Below the pieces are notes generated by a model. The model was given only the letters and a program-made list of their open reading frames with translations. It was not told the origin of the DNA and did no database searches. Of a stretch of DNA of 64,000 bases, positions 38,430-47,596 are shown piece after piece. The stretch comes from Verrucomicrobiota bacterium (GTDB lineage Bacteria > Verrucomicrobiota > Verrucomicrobiia > Opitutales > Opitutaceae). Every line of letters starts with the position of its first letter. Within the stretch, counting starts at the first letter, position 1. Location of the stretch: positions 1 through 64,000 of the forward strand of contig JAEZGX010000033.1 of NCBI GenBank assembly GCA_023416735.1, written 5' to 3'. A program made the position numbers and the translations under genes.

Positions 38430-39721
38430 TTTCGTTCTCCGCCGTTCGCGTCGTCGCTCTCGCCGTCGCGAGCGGCGGACTTGCTTCCTCGCTTCTCGCC
38501 GCCGAAGTCCTTACCGGCCCCGCCGCAATGGGCGACTGGAGCCAGGACGCTCCCGGGGTTCGTCGCAAGATCACGGTCGAAGACCTCCCGGCTCCTTACG
38601 CCACCGAATCCGCTCGTAACGGTCCGCGCCAAGTCGCCCGCCCGTCCGGAGCTTTGCCCCGCGCTCCCGAAGGTTTTCGCGTCACCGAATTCGCCGCTGG
38701 GCTCAAACAGCCGCGCGTCATCGTGACTGCGCCCAATGGAGACATTTTCGTCGCCGAAAGTGAATCGCACCGCGTTCGCGTGTTGCGCGACACCGACAAC
38801 GATGGTCGCGCCGACGTGAACGAACTTTTCGCCGAAAACCTCAAACAACCCTTCGGCATCGCATTCTATCCATCGGGCAACGATCCCGAGTTTGTTTACA
38901 TCGCGAACACCGGCTCTGTGGTCCGCTTTCCTTATCGCTCCGGCGATCTTCGGGCTCGCGGTCAGGCCGAGACCATCATCCCCGACATTTCCTCCGGTGG
39001 CCGGCTCACCGGCGGCGGCCACTGGACCCGCGACATCGTTTTCTCACAAGACGGCAAAACGCTCTTCGTCTCCGTAGGTTCACTTTCCAACGTCGACGAC
39101 GACAAAGCCGAAGATCGCCGCGCGCGCATCTTTGCCTACGATCCCGAGGGCAAAAACGGCCGCGTTTATGCCTGGGGTATTCGCAATCCCGTCGGTCTCG
39201 CCATCGATCCTGCCACCGGCGAGCTCTGGACTTCGGTCAACGAGCGCGACGGCCTCGGCGACGATCTTCCGCCCGACTACATCACCCGCGTCAAAGAAAA
39301 CGGTTTCTACGGCTGGCCTTGGTTCTACCTCGGTCCAAACCAGGACCCGCGCCACCAAGGCAAAAAGCCCGAACTCGCTTCCCAGGTGATCGTCCCCGAT
39401 GTTCTGATACAAGCGCACTCCGCCTCGCTCGATCTCGTCTTCTACCACAGCGATCAATTTCCCTCCCGCTATCGCGGCCAGATCTTCGCCGCCGAACACG
39501 GCTCTTGGAATCGCGCCAAACGCACCGGCTACAAAGTCATCATGGTTCCCGTCGAGAACGGTCGCGCCACCGGCGAATACGAGGACTTCCTCACCGGTTT
39601 TGTAACGGACAACGGCGACGTCTGGGGCCGCCCCGTCGGGGTGACCGTTGCCCGCGACGGCGCGCTTCTCGTCAGCGACGACGCTTCGAACATCATCTGG
39701 CGCATCGCGCCATCGCCGTAG
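38426..39721 (+). CDS. Secreted PQQ-type sugar (sorbosone) dehydrogenase-like protein
   Basis: A 431-residue protein with a signal peptide (VRVVALAVASGGLASSLLAA) and a six-bladed beta-propeller of the soluble glucose/sorbosone dehydrogenase type: EGFRVTEFAAGLKQPRVIVT, PNGDIFVAESESHRVRVL, GIRNPVGLAIDPATGELWTS and AEHGSWNRAKRTGYKV are characteristic. It would oxidise a sugar in the periplasm with PQQ. No haem-binding CxxCH domain is attached. Overlaps the csbD-like gene by 4 bases (ATGA), so the two are probably coupled. Genes for PQQ synthesis are not in the window. Confidence 0.85.
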   Translation: MISFSAVRVVALAVASGGLASSLLAAEVLTGPAAMGDWSQDAPGVRRKITVEDLPAPYATESARNGPRQVARPSGALPRAPEGFRVTEFAAGLKQPRVIVTAPNGDIFVAESESHRVRVLRDTDNDGRADVNELFAENLKQPFGIAFYPSGNDPEFVYIANTGSVVRFPYRSGDLRARGQAETIIPDISSGGRLTGGGHWTRDIVFSQDGKTLFVSVGSLSNVDDDKAEDRRARIFAYDPEGKNGRVYAWGIRNPVGLAIDPATGELWTSVNERDGLGDDLPPDYITRVKENGFYGWPWFYLGPNQDPRHQGKKPELASQVIVPDVLIQAHSASLDLVFYHSDQFPSRYRGQIFAAEHGSWNRAKRTGYKVIMVPVENGRATGEYEDFLTGFVTDNGDVWGRPVGVTVARDGALLVSDDASNIIWRIAPSP

Positions 39722-39815
39722 CCGGCTCGCCGATCGCTCGCTGGAAACCGCCGCAAAAGATTCCAGCGCTGCAATCATCGCTTGCGACGTCACCGCGCGT
39801 GCCTTCGCATGCGGC

Positions 39816-40661
39816 ATGACTCCAAACTTCGGCAAACTCATCGGCTTCGGCATCATCGTTTTGGCCCTCATCATTTTTGCGGCTCAAGGCACCTATGTTG
39901 TCGAACCGGGTTTCCGCGGCGTCCAAGTGACGCTCGGCAAGGTCAGTGACGACTTCAAACCCGAGGGCTTCGGCACCAAGGCACCGTTCATCACTCACAT
40001 TATCTACGTGCCTGTCCGCCAGATGGCCCGCCAACTCGCGTCCGAAACTTACTCCTCGGACCTCCAGCAGGTGAACATGAACCTGCGTCTGCTCTATCGC
40101 ATTCCCGAGTCGTCCGTCGTTCGTATCTACAAGGAATACGCGGGCGATCCCTTCGACAGCCTCATCGCTCCCCGCGTTCAGGAAGCGCTCAAGGAAGTCA
40201 CCGCTCTCCAAAGCGCCGAGCAGATCGTCAAGAAGCGCGAGGAAATCAAATCCCGCGCCCTCGTCGCCGCCCGTGAAAAGATCGGCACGCTGCTCGTCAT
40301 CGAGGATCTCGTCGTCGAAGACATCGTGCTCTCGAAGGAACTCGAAGCCGCCATCGAATCGAAAATGGTCCAGGAACAGGAAGCCGCGAAAGCTCGCTTC
40401 ACCCAACAAAAAGCCCAGATCGAGGCCGATACGGCAATCATCCGCGCCAAGGGCGAAGCCGAGGCGATCCGCATCCGCGCCGAAGCCATCCGCGACAACC
40501 CCGGCCTGATTCAACTTCAGATCGTCGAAAAATGGGACGGCAAAGCGCCTCTCGTAATCGGCGGCTCCGGCGGCGAAGGCGGCAGTGGCGGTGGCGCGAA
40601 CATCCTTCTCCCGCTCGGCCTGCCCACGGCCCCCGGCACCGTCGCGCCTGCGCGGCGCTGA
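39816..40661 (+). CDS. SPFH/prohibitin-family membrane protein
   Basis: A 281-residue protein with one N-terminal membrane helix (KLIGFGIIVLALIIFAAQG) and a prohibitin homology domain (VVEPGFRGVQVTLGKV, APRVQEALKEVTALQSAEQIV), followed by a coiled coil (EAAIESKMVQEQEAAKARF) and a Gly-rich tail. SPFH proteins form large membrane rings and often regulate membrane proteases. The start at 39816 is preferred because it gives the short cytoplasmic lead before the helix. The next small membrane protein gene begins 3 bases after the stop. Confidence 0.88.
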   Translation: MTPNFGKLIGFGIIVLALIIFAAQGTYVVEPGFRGVQVTLGKVSDDFKPEGFGTKAPFITHIIYVPVRQMARQLASETYSSDLQQVNMNLRLLYRIPESSVVRIYKEYAGDPFDSLIAPRVQEALKEVTALQSAEQIVKKREEIKSRALVAAREKIGTLLVIEDLVVEDIVLSKELEAAIESKMVQEQEAAKARFTQQKAQIEADTAIIRAKGEAEAIRIRAEAIRDNPGLIQLQIVEKWDGKAPLVIGGSGGEGGSGGGANILLPLGLPTAPGTVAPARR

Positions 40662-40663
40662 AA

Positions 40664-40858
40664 ATGAGCCGCTCGCCGCGACGCACCTTGATTCTGATTG
40701 CCGGAGCCGTCGTCCTCGTCGGCTCCGCAATCTTCTTCCCGCGTTTGCTGGCTTTCTTCGAACTCGCCGCTCGAGAACTTCGTTATCTCTGGTGGCTCGT
40801 CCTGCTGGTCGCACTGGGCATCTGGCTGGCCTTCTTTTATGGCCGCTCGCCCAAATGA
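40664..40858 (+). CDS. Small two-helix membrane protein
   Basis: A 64-residue protein with a basic N-terminus (MSRSPRRT) and two hydrophobic helices (LILIAGAVVLVGSAIFF and YLWWLVLLVALGIWLAFFYG). It starts 3 bases after the SPFH gene stop, so it is most likely translated from the same message. I do not recognise a family; it may associate with the SPFH ring. It ends four bases before the tRNA-Ser gene on the other strand. Confidence 0.65.
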   Translation: MSRSPRRTLILIAGAVVLVGSAIFFPRLLAFFELAARELRYLWWLVLLVALGIWLAFFYGRSPK

Positions 40859-40861
40859 GCG

Positions 40862-40951
40862 TGGCGGAAGGGGTGGGATTCGAACCCACGGTGAGCTTTC
40901 ACCCACGCCAGTTTTCAAGACTGGAGCCATAAACCACTCGGCCACCCTTCC
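40862..40951 (-). tRNA. tRNA-Ser (anticodon UGA)
   Basis: On the minus strand the 7-bp acceptor GGAAGGG/CCCTTCC, TGGCCGAGTGG D-arm, an anticodon loop CTTGAAA with TGA, a long class II variable arm and the T-arm GGTTCGAATCC are all present. Length is about 90 bases and the 3' CCA is encoded. The class II variable arm and anticodon identify it as serine tRNA. Confidence 0.96.
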
Positions 40952-41099
40952 GTGACGAACGCCTGTTACGGGAACCTGCCTTGAGGGAAAAGAAAACCTC
41001 AAAAATGCAGCGCCTCATAAGAGACTACCCCGCGGGCGTCTCTTCTTCGCGGTCGTGAAGCCAATTACGTAATCCGCTGTCAAAGCGTTGCGCGCGCTC

Positions 41100-42620
41100 A
41101 TGAGCACTCCCCCCCGCGAATCACCCAGTTCCACCCGACGCGGACTCCACGGGCCACTCAGCGCGCGCGACCTCGCCCAACAAGCTTTCGAGCGCAGCAC
41201 CAACGCCCCGCTGATCGACGGCAACCACGTCCGTCTCCTCAAAGACGCCGGCGAAAACTACTCCGCCTGGCTGGTCGCCATCGCCGCGGCAAAATCGCGA
41301 ATCCATTTCGAAAACTACATCCTCGCCGACGACGAAATCGGCAATCGTTTCGCCGACGCCATGATCGAACGCGCCCAAGCCGGCGTCACCGTGCGTTTGC
41401 TCTACGACTGGCTCGGCGTCTTCCGCAAAGCGTCCCGCGCCTTCTGGGAGCGACTTCGCACCGGCGGCGTCGAGGTCCGCTGTTACAATCCGCCGCGCAT
41501 CGAATCGCCGCTGGGCTGGATCTCGCGCGACCATCGCAAGCTGCTCGTGATCGACAGCGAAATCGGCTTTATCTCCGGTCTTTGCGTCGCCGACATGTGG
41601 TGCGGCAACCCCGCCAAAAACATCGCGCCGTGGCGCGACACCGGCGTCGAAGTTCGCGGCCCCGCCATCGCCGACATGGAGCAATCCTTTGCTCGCAGTT
41701 GGGCCACGCTCGGCAGCCCCGTTCCGGAAGAAGAGCTCCCCACCGCCTCCGACATCTCACCCGCCGGCAACATTCCTCTTCGCATCGTCGCCAGCGACCC
41801 GTCCGCGTCCGGCACATTTCGGCTCGATCAACTCGTCGTCGCCTTCGCGCGAAAACGAGTGTGGTTGACCGACGCCTATTATCTCGGCGCACCGACCTAT
41901 GTGCAGGCGCTCGTCACCTCCGCTCGCGCCGGTGTCGACGTGCGCATGCTTTTCACCCGCGCTTCGGACATACCGCTGCTGAAAGTCATGTCGCGCACCG
42001 GCTATCGCCCTTTGCTCAACGCCGGCGTCCGCATCTTCGAATGGAATGGCTCGCTGCTCCACGCCAAGTCCGCCGTCGTTGATGGTCGCTGGGCTCGTGT
42101 CGGCTCCACCAACCTTAACTTCGCGAGTTGGATCGGCAACTGCGAGCTCGACGCCGTCGTGGAAGACGAGGGGTTCGCGGCGCAGATGGAGGCGATGTAT
42201 CTCGACGATCTCGCCAACTCCACCGAGATCGTCCTCCACAAGAAACGGCGGCTCACCAAGCATCAGTCCGCCCCCAGCGGCCTTTCTCGCGACCGCAAAG
42301 GCAGTGCCTCGCGCGCCGCCGCCGGCGCGATGCGCATCGGCAACGTCGTTGGCGCCGCCCTCACCAATCGTCGCGAGATGGAACCGATCGAAATACGACT
42401 GCTCGTCTGGACCGCGCTCGGCCTCCTCGTCCTAGCCGTGCTCTTCGTTCTCTTCCCCCGCGTGCTCGCCTACCCCGCCGGAGTCATCCTGCTCTGGATC
42501 GCCGGCGCCCTGTTCTACCGCGGCCTCCGACTCCGCAAACGCCGGCAACAGGAGAAAGCATCCGCCTCCGCTGCCTCGTCTCCGCCGCAACCGGAAAGAG
42601 CCGCAACTCCACTCGAATAA
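41100..42620 (+). CDS. Cardiolipin synthase / phospholipase D-like protein
   Basis: A 506-residue protein with two HKD motifs: HRKLLVIDSEIGFISG (near residue 145) and HAKSAVVDGRWARVGSTN (near 320), typical of bacterial cardiolipin synthases and PLD-family transphosphatidylases. Unlike ClsA, the hydrophobic part is at the C-terminus: two membrane helices (IRLLVWTALGLLVLAVLFVL and YPAGVILLWIAGALFY) after residue 430, then a basic tail. The ATG at 41100 is preferred to a TTG at 41088. Product specificity is not settled by sequence. Confidence 0.85.
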   Translation: MSTPPRESPSSTRRGLHGPLSARDLAQQAFERSTNAPLIDGNHVRLLKDAGENYSAWLVAIAAAKSRIHFENYILADDEIGNRFADAMIERAQAGVTVRLLYDWLGVFRKASRAFWERLRTGGVEVRCYNPPRIESPLGWISRDHRKLLVIDSEIGFISGLCVADMWCGNPAKNIAPWRDTGVEVRGPAIADMEQSFARSWATLGSPVPEEELPTASDISPAGNIPLRIVASDPSASGTFRLDQLVVAFARKRVWLTDAYYLGAPTYVQALVTSARAGVDVRMLFTRASDIPLLKVMSRTGYRPLLNAGVRIFEWNGSLLHAKSAVVDGRWARVGSTNLNFASWIGNCELDAVVEDEGFAAQMEAMYLDDLANSTEIVLHKKRRLTKHQSAPSGLSRDRKGSASRAAAGAMRIGNVVGAALTNRREMEPIEIRLLVWTALGLLVLAVLFVLFPRVLAYPAGVILLWIAGALFYRGLRLRKRRQQEKASASAASSPPQPERAATPLE

Positions 42621-42641
42621 CCCCGCAAGCCCCGCCCGTCC

Positions 42642-43406
42642 TCATCCCAACGCCACCCGAAATCCCTCCGGCAACTCCGCCCGAGCCGCAAAATCGAACG
42701 TCCGCCCTTTCCACTCGTAGCGAAAACGCGTTTCCATCGAGTGCAGAAACAATCGCTTGTCTCCCGTGCGTTTCGCGAACGCGCGATTGTGTCCAAAATC
42801 TCCATACGTCTGATCGCCCACGATCGGCAGCCGGCGCTTCGCGCACTGGACCCGTAACTGGTGACTGCGCCCCGTTCGCGGCTCGAGTTGTAACAACGAC
42901 AGCACGTCCGCTCCGCTTCGCGTCGTCACCAGCTTCATCAAGCATTCCGCCGGCACATTGCCCGCCGCCGCGGTCGTGCGAATCCGGCCTCCCGCCTTCT
43001 GCACCGCCAGCAGATCTCGCCAAACGTCCGTCGTCCGGATCGGTTTTCCGAATACAAGAGCCTGATAAATCTTGGTGACCTGCTTCCGCTTGAACTGCGC
43101 CCGAATCTCCCGAGCCAGCGCCTCGTCGCTCGCGACCAGGATCACGCCCGACGTCGCCGAATCCAGGCGGTTCAACAACCACAACCGTCCGGGCCGTTCC
43201 GCTCCTCCTTCTCTCCACGCAAACGACTCCGATTGCGCGTCGTAATCCGCCATGAGCAACGATCGCGCGCGATCCCGCGCTTCGTTCGGATGCGACAACA
43301 CTCCCGCCGGTTTATTGAGCGCCGCCAGGCCATTGCCGTCACTCGCGATCACTTCCACGCCGCGCCCCAGCGGCAGCTTCGCCCAGAAGCTCTCCGCCAC
43401 GCTCAC
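42642..43406 (-). CDS. RluA-family RNA pseudouridine synthase
   Basis: A 254-residue pseudouridine synthase. The catalytic motif is NRLDSATSG with the nucleophile Asp near residue 82 (family consensus HRLDxxTSG), followed by KIYQALVFGKP and the later motif PRTGRSHQLRVQCA. No S4 RNA-binding domain is present. The GTG at 43406 is chosen because it overlaps the stop of the upstream tonB-like gene as GTGA; the longer in-frame ATG at 43472 lies fully inside that gene. Target uridine is unknown. Confidence 0.85.
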   Translation of the reverse strand: MSVAESFWAKLPLGRGVEVIASDGNGLAALNKPAGVLSHPNEARDRARSLLMADYDAQSESFAWREGGAERPGRLWLLNRLDSATSGVILVASDEALAREIRAQFKRKQVTKIYQALVFGKPIRTTDVWRDLLAVQKAGGRIRTTAAAGNVPAECLMKLVTTRSGADVLSLLQLEPRTGRSHQLRVQCAKRRLPIVGDQTYGDFGHNRAFAKRTGDKRLFLHSMETRFRYEWKGRTFDFAARAELPEGFRVALG

Positions 43407-44515
43407 TGATAGAAGAAGTTGAACGTGAGCTCCTGCTCCTCGCCGAGCACCGCCATCATGTCGTCCGTCCACGGACCATACGGCGCCCGCGACGTAATCG
43501 CGCTCGCGCAGGCCTTCTCGGCTTGCTGCCCCGCAGTGCCTTCCACGTTCACGATCCGCGCGATCTCACCTTTCGAGTTCAACACGAACACCACTTTCAC
43601 GCTGGTCCCATTCACCGGATACAACCGGCTTTCATAAAGGATGCGCTCCCACTGGATCTGCACCGTGTCGATCAGCTTCTGCAGGTATTGTCCGTAGTTG
43701 CTCCACTTCGCATTCCAGGCCGCCAGACCGATGTTCGACGTCCCGAATTTATTCTCCTGAAACACCGCCGGCCGCACTTGCTGCTGCCGCACGATCTGCG
43801 GACGCGGACGGGGATTCTTCGGATCGATTCGCGGTTGCGCCGAGGTGCCGTGCGTCGGCGCTTCTTTCGCCCCTTCCACGTGCTCCGGCACCGCTTCAGC
43901 TCCTTCCGCAAACTTCGCGATGTTACTCCCGTAGGCGTGTTGGTTGTCGCCTTCGGTTTTCTCGAATCCTGCCAGCGGAATCTGTTCCTGCCGCGGCGCC
44001 GCCTCCGTCTGCTGCTGTTCGTCCTGCCCCTGAATCGACGGCGGCGTCGGCAATTGCTCCAGCTGCTGCGTCAGCGATCCATCGACGATCTGCGTCGATT
44101 GCACATCCGTCCGACCTTCCGTCTCCGGTCGATCGCTCTTGCCGTCGGGCGTCGGCGTCTCCTGCGCCACTTGCTGATTCTGCGCTGCAAAATTATTGGT
44201 CTGATCCGGCACGTTGTCCGGCGCATTCGGATTCGCCTCCACGAAGTTCGTCGGCGGCGGCTCTTCCTCTTTCTGCTGCACATACGCGTCCGGCGCCATC
44301 TCGATGTCGAACTCGCGCGACGACGAATGCTCCCGCATCACGCTCGGACCGCTTTCTAATCGCAGCTGGGGTCCAACGAAGAACAACAAGAGGTGCACGA
44401 ACAGCACCCCGAGCACGCCGATCAATGTCGAGCGCGTGTCCGGATCGTCCCGCATCCGCGTAGCAAAGCGCCGCAGCGAGGTCGCAGGCGAAGGCGATAC
44501 AAGCAGATCGTTCAT
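43403..44515 (-). CDS. TonB-like energy-transducer protein
   Basis: A 370-residue protein with one N-terminal membrane helix (TLIGVLGVLFVHLLLFFVG), a long Gln/Pro/Glu-rich periplasmic spacer, and a TonB-type C-terminal fold (WERILYESRLYPVNGTSVKV, VVFVLNSKGEIARIVNVEG). It would couple the proton-motive force to outer-membrane transport. It overlaps maf upstream by 4 bases and the rluA-like gene downstream by 4 bases, forming a three-gene coupled operon. No exbB or exbD is in the window. Confidence 0.75.
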   Translation of the reverse strand: MNDLLVSPSPATSLRRFATRMRDDPDTRSTLIGVLGVLFVHLLLFFVGPQLRLESGPSVMREHSSSREFDIEMAPDAYVQQKEEEPPPTNFVEANPNAPDNVPDQTNNFAAQNQQVAQETPTPDGKSDRPETEGRTDVQSTQIVDGSLTQQLEQLPTPPSIQGQDEQQQTEAAPRQEQIPLAGFEKTEGDNQHAYGSNIAKFAEGAEAVPEHVEGAKEAPTHGTSAQPRIDPKNPRPRPQIVRQQQVRPAVFQENKFGTSNIGLAAWNAKWSNYGQYLQKLIDTVQIQWERILYESRLYPVNGTSVKVVFVLNSKGEIARIVNVEGTAGQQAEKACASAITSRAPYGPWTDDMMAVLGEEQELTFNFFYQ

Positions 44516-45120
44516 GAGGGTCCGGCTGGAGTCGACAACTCAGCCAGAAGACCCACCCGCGTCAAAATTTGTTTCGTGAGCTCCATCGGCAGCCCCATGA
44601 TGTTCGTGAACGAGCCTTTCCATCCGTCGATGATCAGCTCGCGCCCGTCCTGAATCCCGTAGGCGCCCGCCTTGTCCAAGGGGTTCACGATCCGGAAATA
44701 AGCGTCGATCGTCGCATCGTCGAATCGCTTGAAGGTCACTTCGCTCGTCACGCCTTCGTCGATCCGCACCGCTCGTCCGACATTCCGCAACGCCACGCCC
44801 GTAAACACCGTGTGCGTTCGCCCCGCCAGCCGCTTCAACATCGCGCGCGCCTCGTCGAGATCACGGGGTTTGTTCAACACGAGGTTATCGAGAAACACCG
44901 TGGTATCCGCGCCCAACACCCACGCATGAGGATTTCGCGCCGCCACCCAGTCCGCCTTCAACGTCGCGTTATGCGCCACCATCGTCCGCGGATCCGTTGT
45001 CTCCTCCTCGTGCTCCGTGACATCGGCGACCACCACCGCGAACGGCAATCCCAACTGCCCGAGCAACTCCTTCCGCCGCGGCGAGGCCGACGCCAAAATC
45101 AATTCCGAACCTTTCGACAT
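44512..45120 (-). CDS. maf: Maf-family nucleoside triphosphate pyrophosphatase
   Basis: House-cleaning pyrophosphatase of 202 residues that hydrolyses non-canonical or excess nucleotides such as dTTP, UTP or m7GTP. Motifs are LILASASPRRKELLGQLGL, the VLGADTTVFLDNLVLNKP loop with the catalytic Asp, and GAYGIQDGRELIIDGWKGSF. First gene of the maf-tonB-rluA coupled set; its stop overlaps the start of the tonB-like gene. Confidence 0.93.
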   Translation of the reverse strand: MSKGSELILASASPRRKELLGQLGLPFAVVVADVTEHEEETTDPRTMVAHNATLKADWVAARNPHAWVLGADTTVFLDNLVLNKPRDLDEARAMLKRLAGRTHTVFTGVALRNVGRAVRIDEGVTSEVTFKRFDDATIDAYFRIVNPLDKAGAYGIQDGRELIIDGWKGSFTNIMGLPMELTKQILTRVGLLAELSTPAGPS

Positions 45121-45174
45121 GGCCCGCGAGCAAGCTCGTCGCCCCGCCCGCTCGCAACCTTTTCCTCCGACGCT

Positions 45175-46593
45175 TCAATACGCCGTCTTCGGCGGAAAAA
45201 AAACCTGCCCCAACGTCTTCGCCGTGATCTGCAGATCCAGCCAGAAGGACCAGTGTGCGATGTAGTGCACATCCCAATGGTGCCGCCGGCGCAGCATCTC
45301 GCTTTCCAGAATCTCCCCGCGCAGTCCCATGCTTTGCGCCAGTCCCGTGATCCCCGGCTTCACCAAATGCCGCGTCCGATACGCCTTCGTCTGCTGACGA
45401 AACTCCTCGTCGAGCATCGGCATATACGGCCGCGGTCCGACCACGCTCATCTCGCCGCGCAGCACGTTCCAAAATTGCGGGAATTCATCCAGGCTCCGCT
45501 TCCGCAAGAATCGCCCGAAGGGAAAAATTCTTTCATCCTCCGGCCGCGCCTGCTGCGCCTCCGCGGCTTCGTCACCGTTTCCTGAATACATCGAACGGAA
45601 TTTGATCATCGCAAACGCATTTCCCCGCATCCCGCGTCGTTCGCGAATATGAAACAGCGGCCCCGGCGCCTGCATCCGTTGCATCAACCAAACCCACGCG
45701 CAAAGCGGCGGCAGCACGCAGACCACCACCGGCAGCGCCAGCGCCACGTCGAATGCCCGCTTTATCAGCCGGTTCAACGGATCCTCCAACGGCTCCTCCT
45801 GCAGCGTATAAAAATGCCGGCCTTCCTCCGTGATCGGCACCAGCGGATGGGTGTAGCGTTCTTCGAGATTGTTGTGAATCAGCAGCCGGCACCCCGCATC
45901 CTGACACCACTGGATGATCCTCCGCGCCTCTTCGTCGTTCGTCGGAAACTCCAACAACACCACCTGCGCCACCTGCCCCGCCGCCAGCACCCGCTCCAAC
46001 TCCCCCGCCGCGCCCAGCCATGGCACCCCCGCCGGCATCGCGCTCGCCGCCTGCGCATCGTCCGACAGCACGCCGACCGGATAAATCCCCAGCATCTCCT
46101 TGTGCCCGATCCAGTCGTTCAAACGCGAAAACGATTCCGCCCGCCCGATGAACACCGTCGGCAACCGATGCCCTTTTTGGAACACCATCCGCGCGAGCAT
46201 CCGCGGCAACCGCGCGTGCAACAGCGTCAGCCCGAGCCACCCCCAAACCAGAAACGAGCCGAGAAACAATCGGCTGATGCTGCGATCCTGCGTCGCAAAC
46301 ATCATCGTAAACGTCAGCAGCGCCATCAGCGCCGTCTGCCGCCCCGCCAGTCGCGCCGCATCCACCCAGTTCAACACGTGAAACCGCGCCGCCAGCCTCA
46401 CGATTTCGCGCGATGACAACACCATCCCGCCCACCATGCACAAAAAATACGGGATCAGGTTCACCTCCCGGCTGAGTCGCACGAAGGAAACGTGGTAAAT
46501 CACGTGCGCGTAGAACCAGAAAAAGACGCCTACAAACAGCGTCGTCGCACCCGCGTGAAGATTGGCCAGGCCGCGCGCCCGGGTCGTGATCAT
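45175..46593 (-). CDS. Polyprenyl-phosphate sugar-1-phosphate transferase (exopolysaccharide initiating, WcaJ-type)
   Basis: A 472-residue membrane enzyme that places the first sugar phosphate on undecaprenyl phosphate. The N-terminal half has four to five membrane helices and a nucleotide-binding-like domain (FIGRAESFSRLNDWIG). The C-terminal bacterial sugar transferase domain is complete: KRAFDVALALPVVVCVLPP, IKFRSMYSG, KRSLDEFPQFWNVLRGEM, SVVGPRPYMP and KPGITGLAQ. The start at 46593 (MITTRARGLANLHAG) is preferred to one 31 codons upstream. It would supply the polymer that the ligase-like protein at 33.8 kb handles, though that link is inference. Confidence 0.9.
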   Translation of the reverse strand: MITTRARGLANLHAGATTLFVGVFFWFYAHVIYHVSFVRLSREVNLIPYFLCMVGGMVLSSREIVRLAARFHVLNWVDAARLAGRQTALMALLTFTMMFATQDRSISRLFLGSFLVWGWLGLTLLHARLPRMLARMVFQKGHRLPTVFIGRAESFSRLNDWIGHKEMLGIYPVGVLSDDAQAASAMPAGVPWLGAAGELERVLAAGQVAQVVLLEFPTNDEEARRIIQWCQDAGCRLLIHNNLEERYTHPLVPITEEGRHFYTLQEEPLEDPLNRLIKRAFDVALALPVVVCVLPPLCAWVWLMQRMQAPGPLFHIRERRGMRGNAFAMIKFRSMYSGNGDEAAEAQQARPEDERIFPFGRFLRKRSLDEFPQFWNVLRGEMSVVGPRPYMPMLDEEFRQQTKAYRTRHLVKPGITGLAQSMGLRGEILESEMLRRRHHWDVHYIAHWSFWLDLQITAKTLGQVFFPPKTAY

Positions 46594-46730
46594 GCCCCGT
46601 CGTTTTGCAGGTGTCGCAGGTCGCACGCAAGCCGCCGCTCCGCCGCAATCGCCGCTCAACGGCAAAAGACGAAACGTTTTGCGCAACAGACGAGCAGTCG
46701 CCTCGGCCAGCGTTCGCTATGCTGCCGCCT

Positions 46731-47189
46731 ATGTGCCCTGAAATCCTCGACGCCTTGCGTCAGCGACGCGCCACCATCCAACAACGATGGGAGACGTTGC
46801 TGCGGGTCGAGCCGGTCAACACCCCGCTCGCCCTGCCCGACGCGATGTCGCGCCTGATCCCGGGCGCACTCGACGAGATCTTTCGCGAACTCGAAAAAAC
46901 CAACATCCCCCCGCTCACTCTGCGCGCAGCCCGCCGGATTGCGCTCCCCGTCTGCGGCTGCAACCGCAACCCCTACCTCGCCCACTTCAAAGCCGCGGAA
47001 CAAGCCCTCCTCGAAGAACTCGTCCTCCTCCAAGCCGACCAACCGCCACGCTTCCGAAGCGAACAGGACCTCGCCGAAATCGTCTGCGCAACACGGTTGC
47101 TCGGCTGCGAAGAAATCGAAGCCTTCTGCGGGATCTGCGTGCACCGCGCCGAATCCCCCAACTGCCGCCACTGCGCACACGCTCGCTAA
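46731..47189 (+). CDS. Hypothetical protein with Cys-rich C-terminus
   Basis: A 152-residue protein of unknown family. The N-terminus is amphipathic helical (CPEILDALRQRRATIQQRWETLL), with ALDEIFRELEKTNIPPLTL next. Seven or eight cysteines follow: CGCNRNPYLAHF in the middle and CGICVHRAESPNCRHCAH at the end, which looks like a metal or Fe-S site. Another in-frame ATG four codons upstream (46719) is possible. The N-terminal part vaguely recalls sensor/co-antagonist domains, but I cannot support an assignment. Divergent from the sugar transferase gene. Confidence 0.7.
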   Translation: MCPEILDALRQRRATIQQRWETLLRVEPVNTPLALPDAMSRLIPGALDEIFRELEKTNIPPLTLRAARRIALPVCGCNRNPYLAHFKAAEQALLEELVLLQADQPPRFRSEQDLAEIVCATRLLGCEEIEAFCGICVHRAESPNCRHCAHAR

Positions 47190-47235
47190 GCGCCGCTCAA
47201 ATTCCCGCGGTTGATCCGCGGAAATGCAGGACGCT

Positions 47236-47484
47236 TCAAACGCCCCCGATCCGCCGCAACTCCGCCTCCCACGACCGCGTTTCGATCAGCCGCAGCAACA
47301 TCGACAGACTGTTGTGTTCGAAAACGAAAGCCACGTCGTTGTCCGCTCCCGGGAAATATCGATAAGCCCCCACGACCTCGTCGCGCGCAATGCGACCCAC
47401 AATCGAATCGCCCCGAAGCACGTGAATACCGCTCGCCTCGTGGACGATGCGCGTAGACCGATGCTGGGAAGTCGCCGCAACCAT
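47236..47484 (-). CDS. Small hypothetical protein
   Basis: An 82-residue open frame with natural-looking composition: IHVLRGDSIVGRIARDEVVG, then AYRYFPGADNDVAFVFEHNS and LSMLLRLIETRSWEAELRRI. No membrane segment and no recognised domain. It lies alone between a cysteine-rich hypothetical and polX. Could be real or chance; the amphipathic C-terminal helix and lack of repeats favour real. Confidence 0.45.
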   Translation of the reverse strand: MVAATSQHRSTRIVHEASGIHVLRGDSIVGRIARDEVVGAYRYFPGADNDVAFVFEHNSLSMLLRLIETRSWEAELRRIGGV

Positions 47485-47596
47485 GAGGCAAGCTATTGCA
47501 CGCCAAGTGCCAGAAATCGACCGCGATCATTTTCACGATCCGATTTTACAGTTCCTTTAACACAACCCCGCCACACCGCCTGTCAGGCCTATTCGA

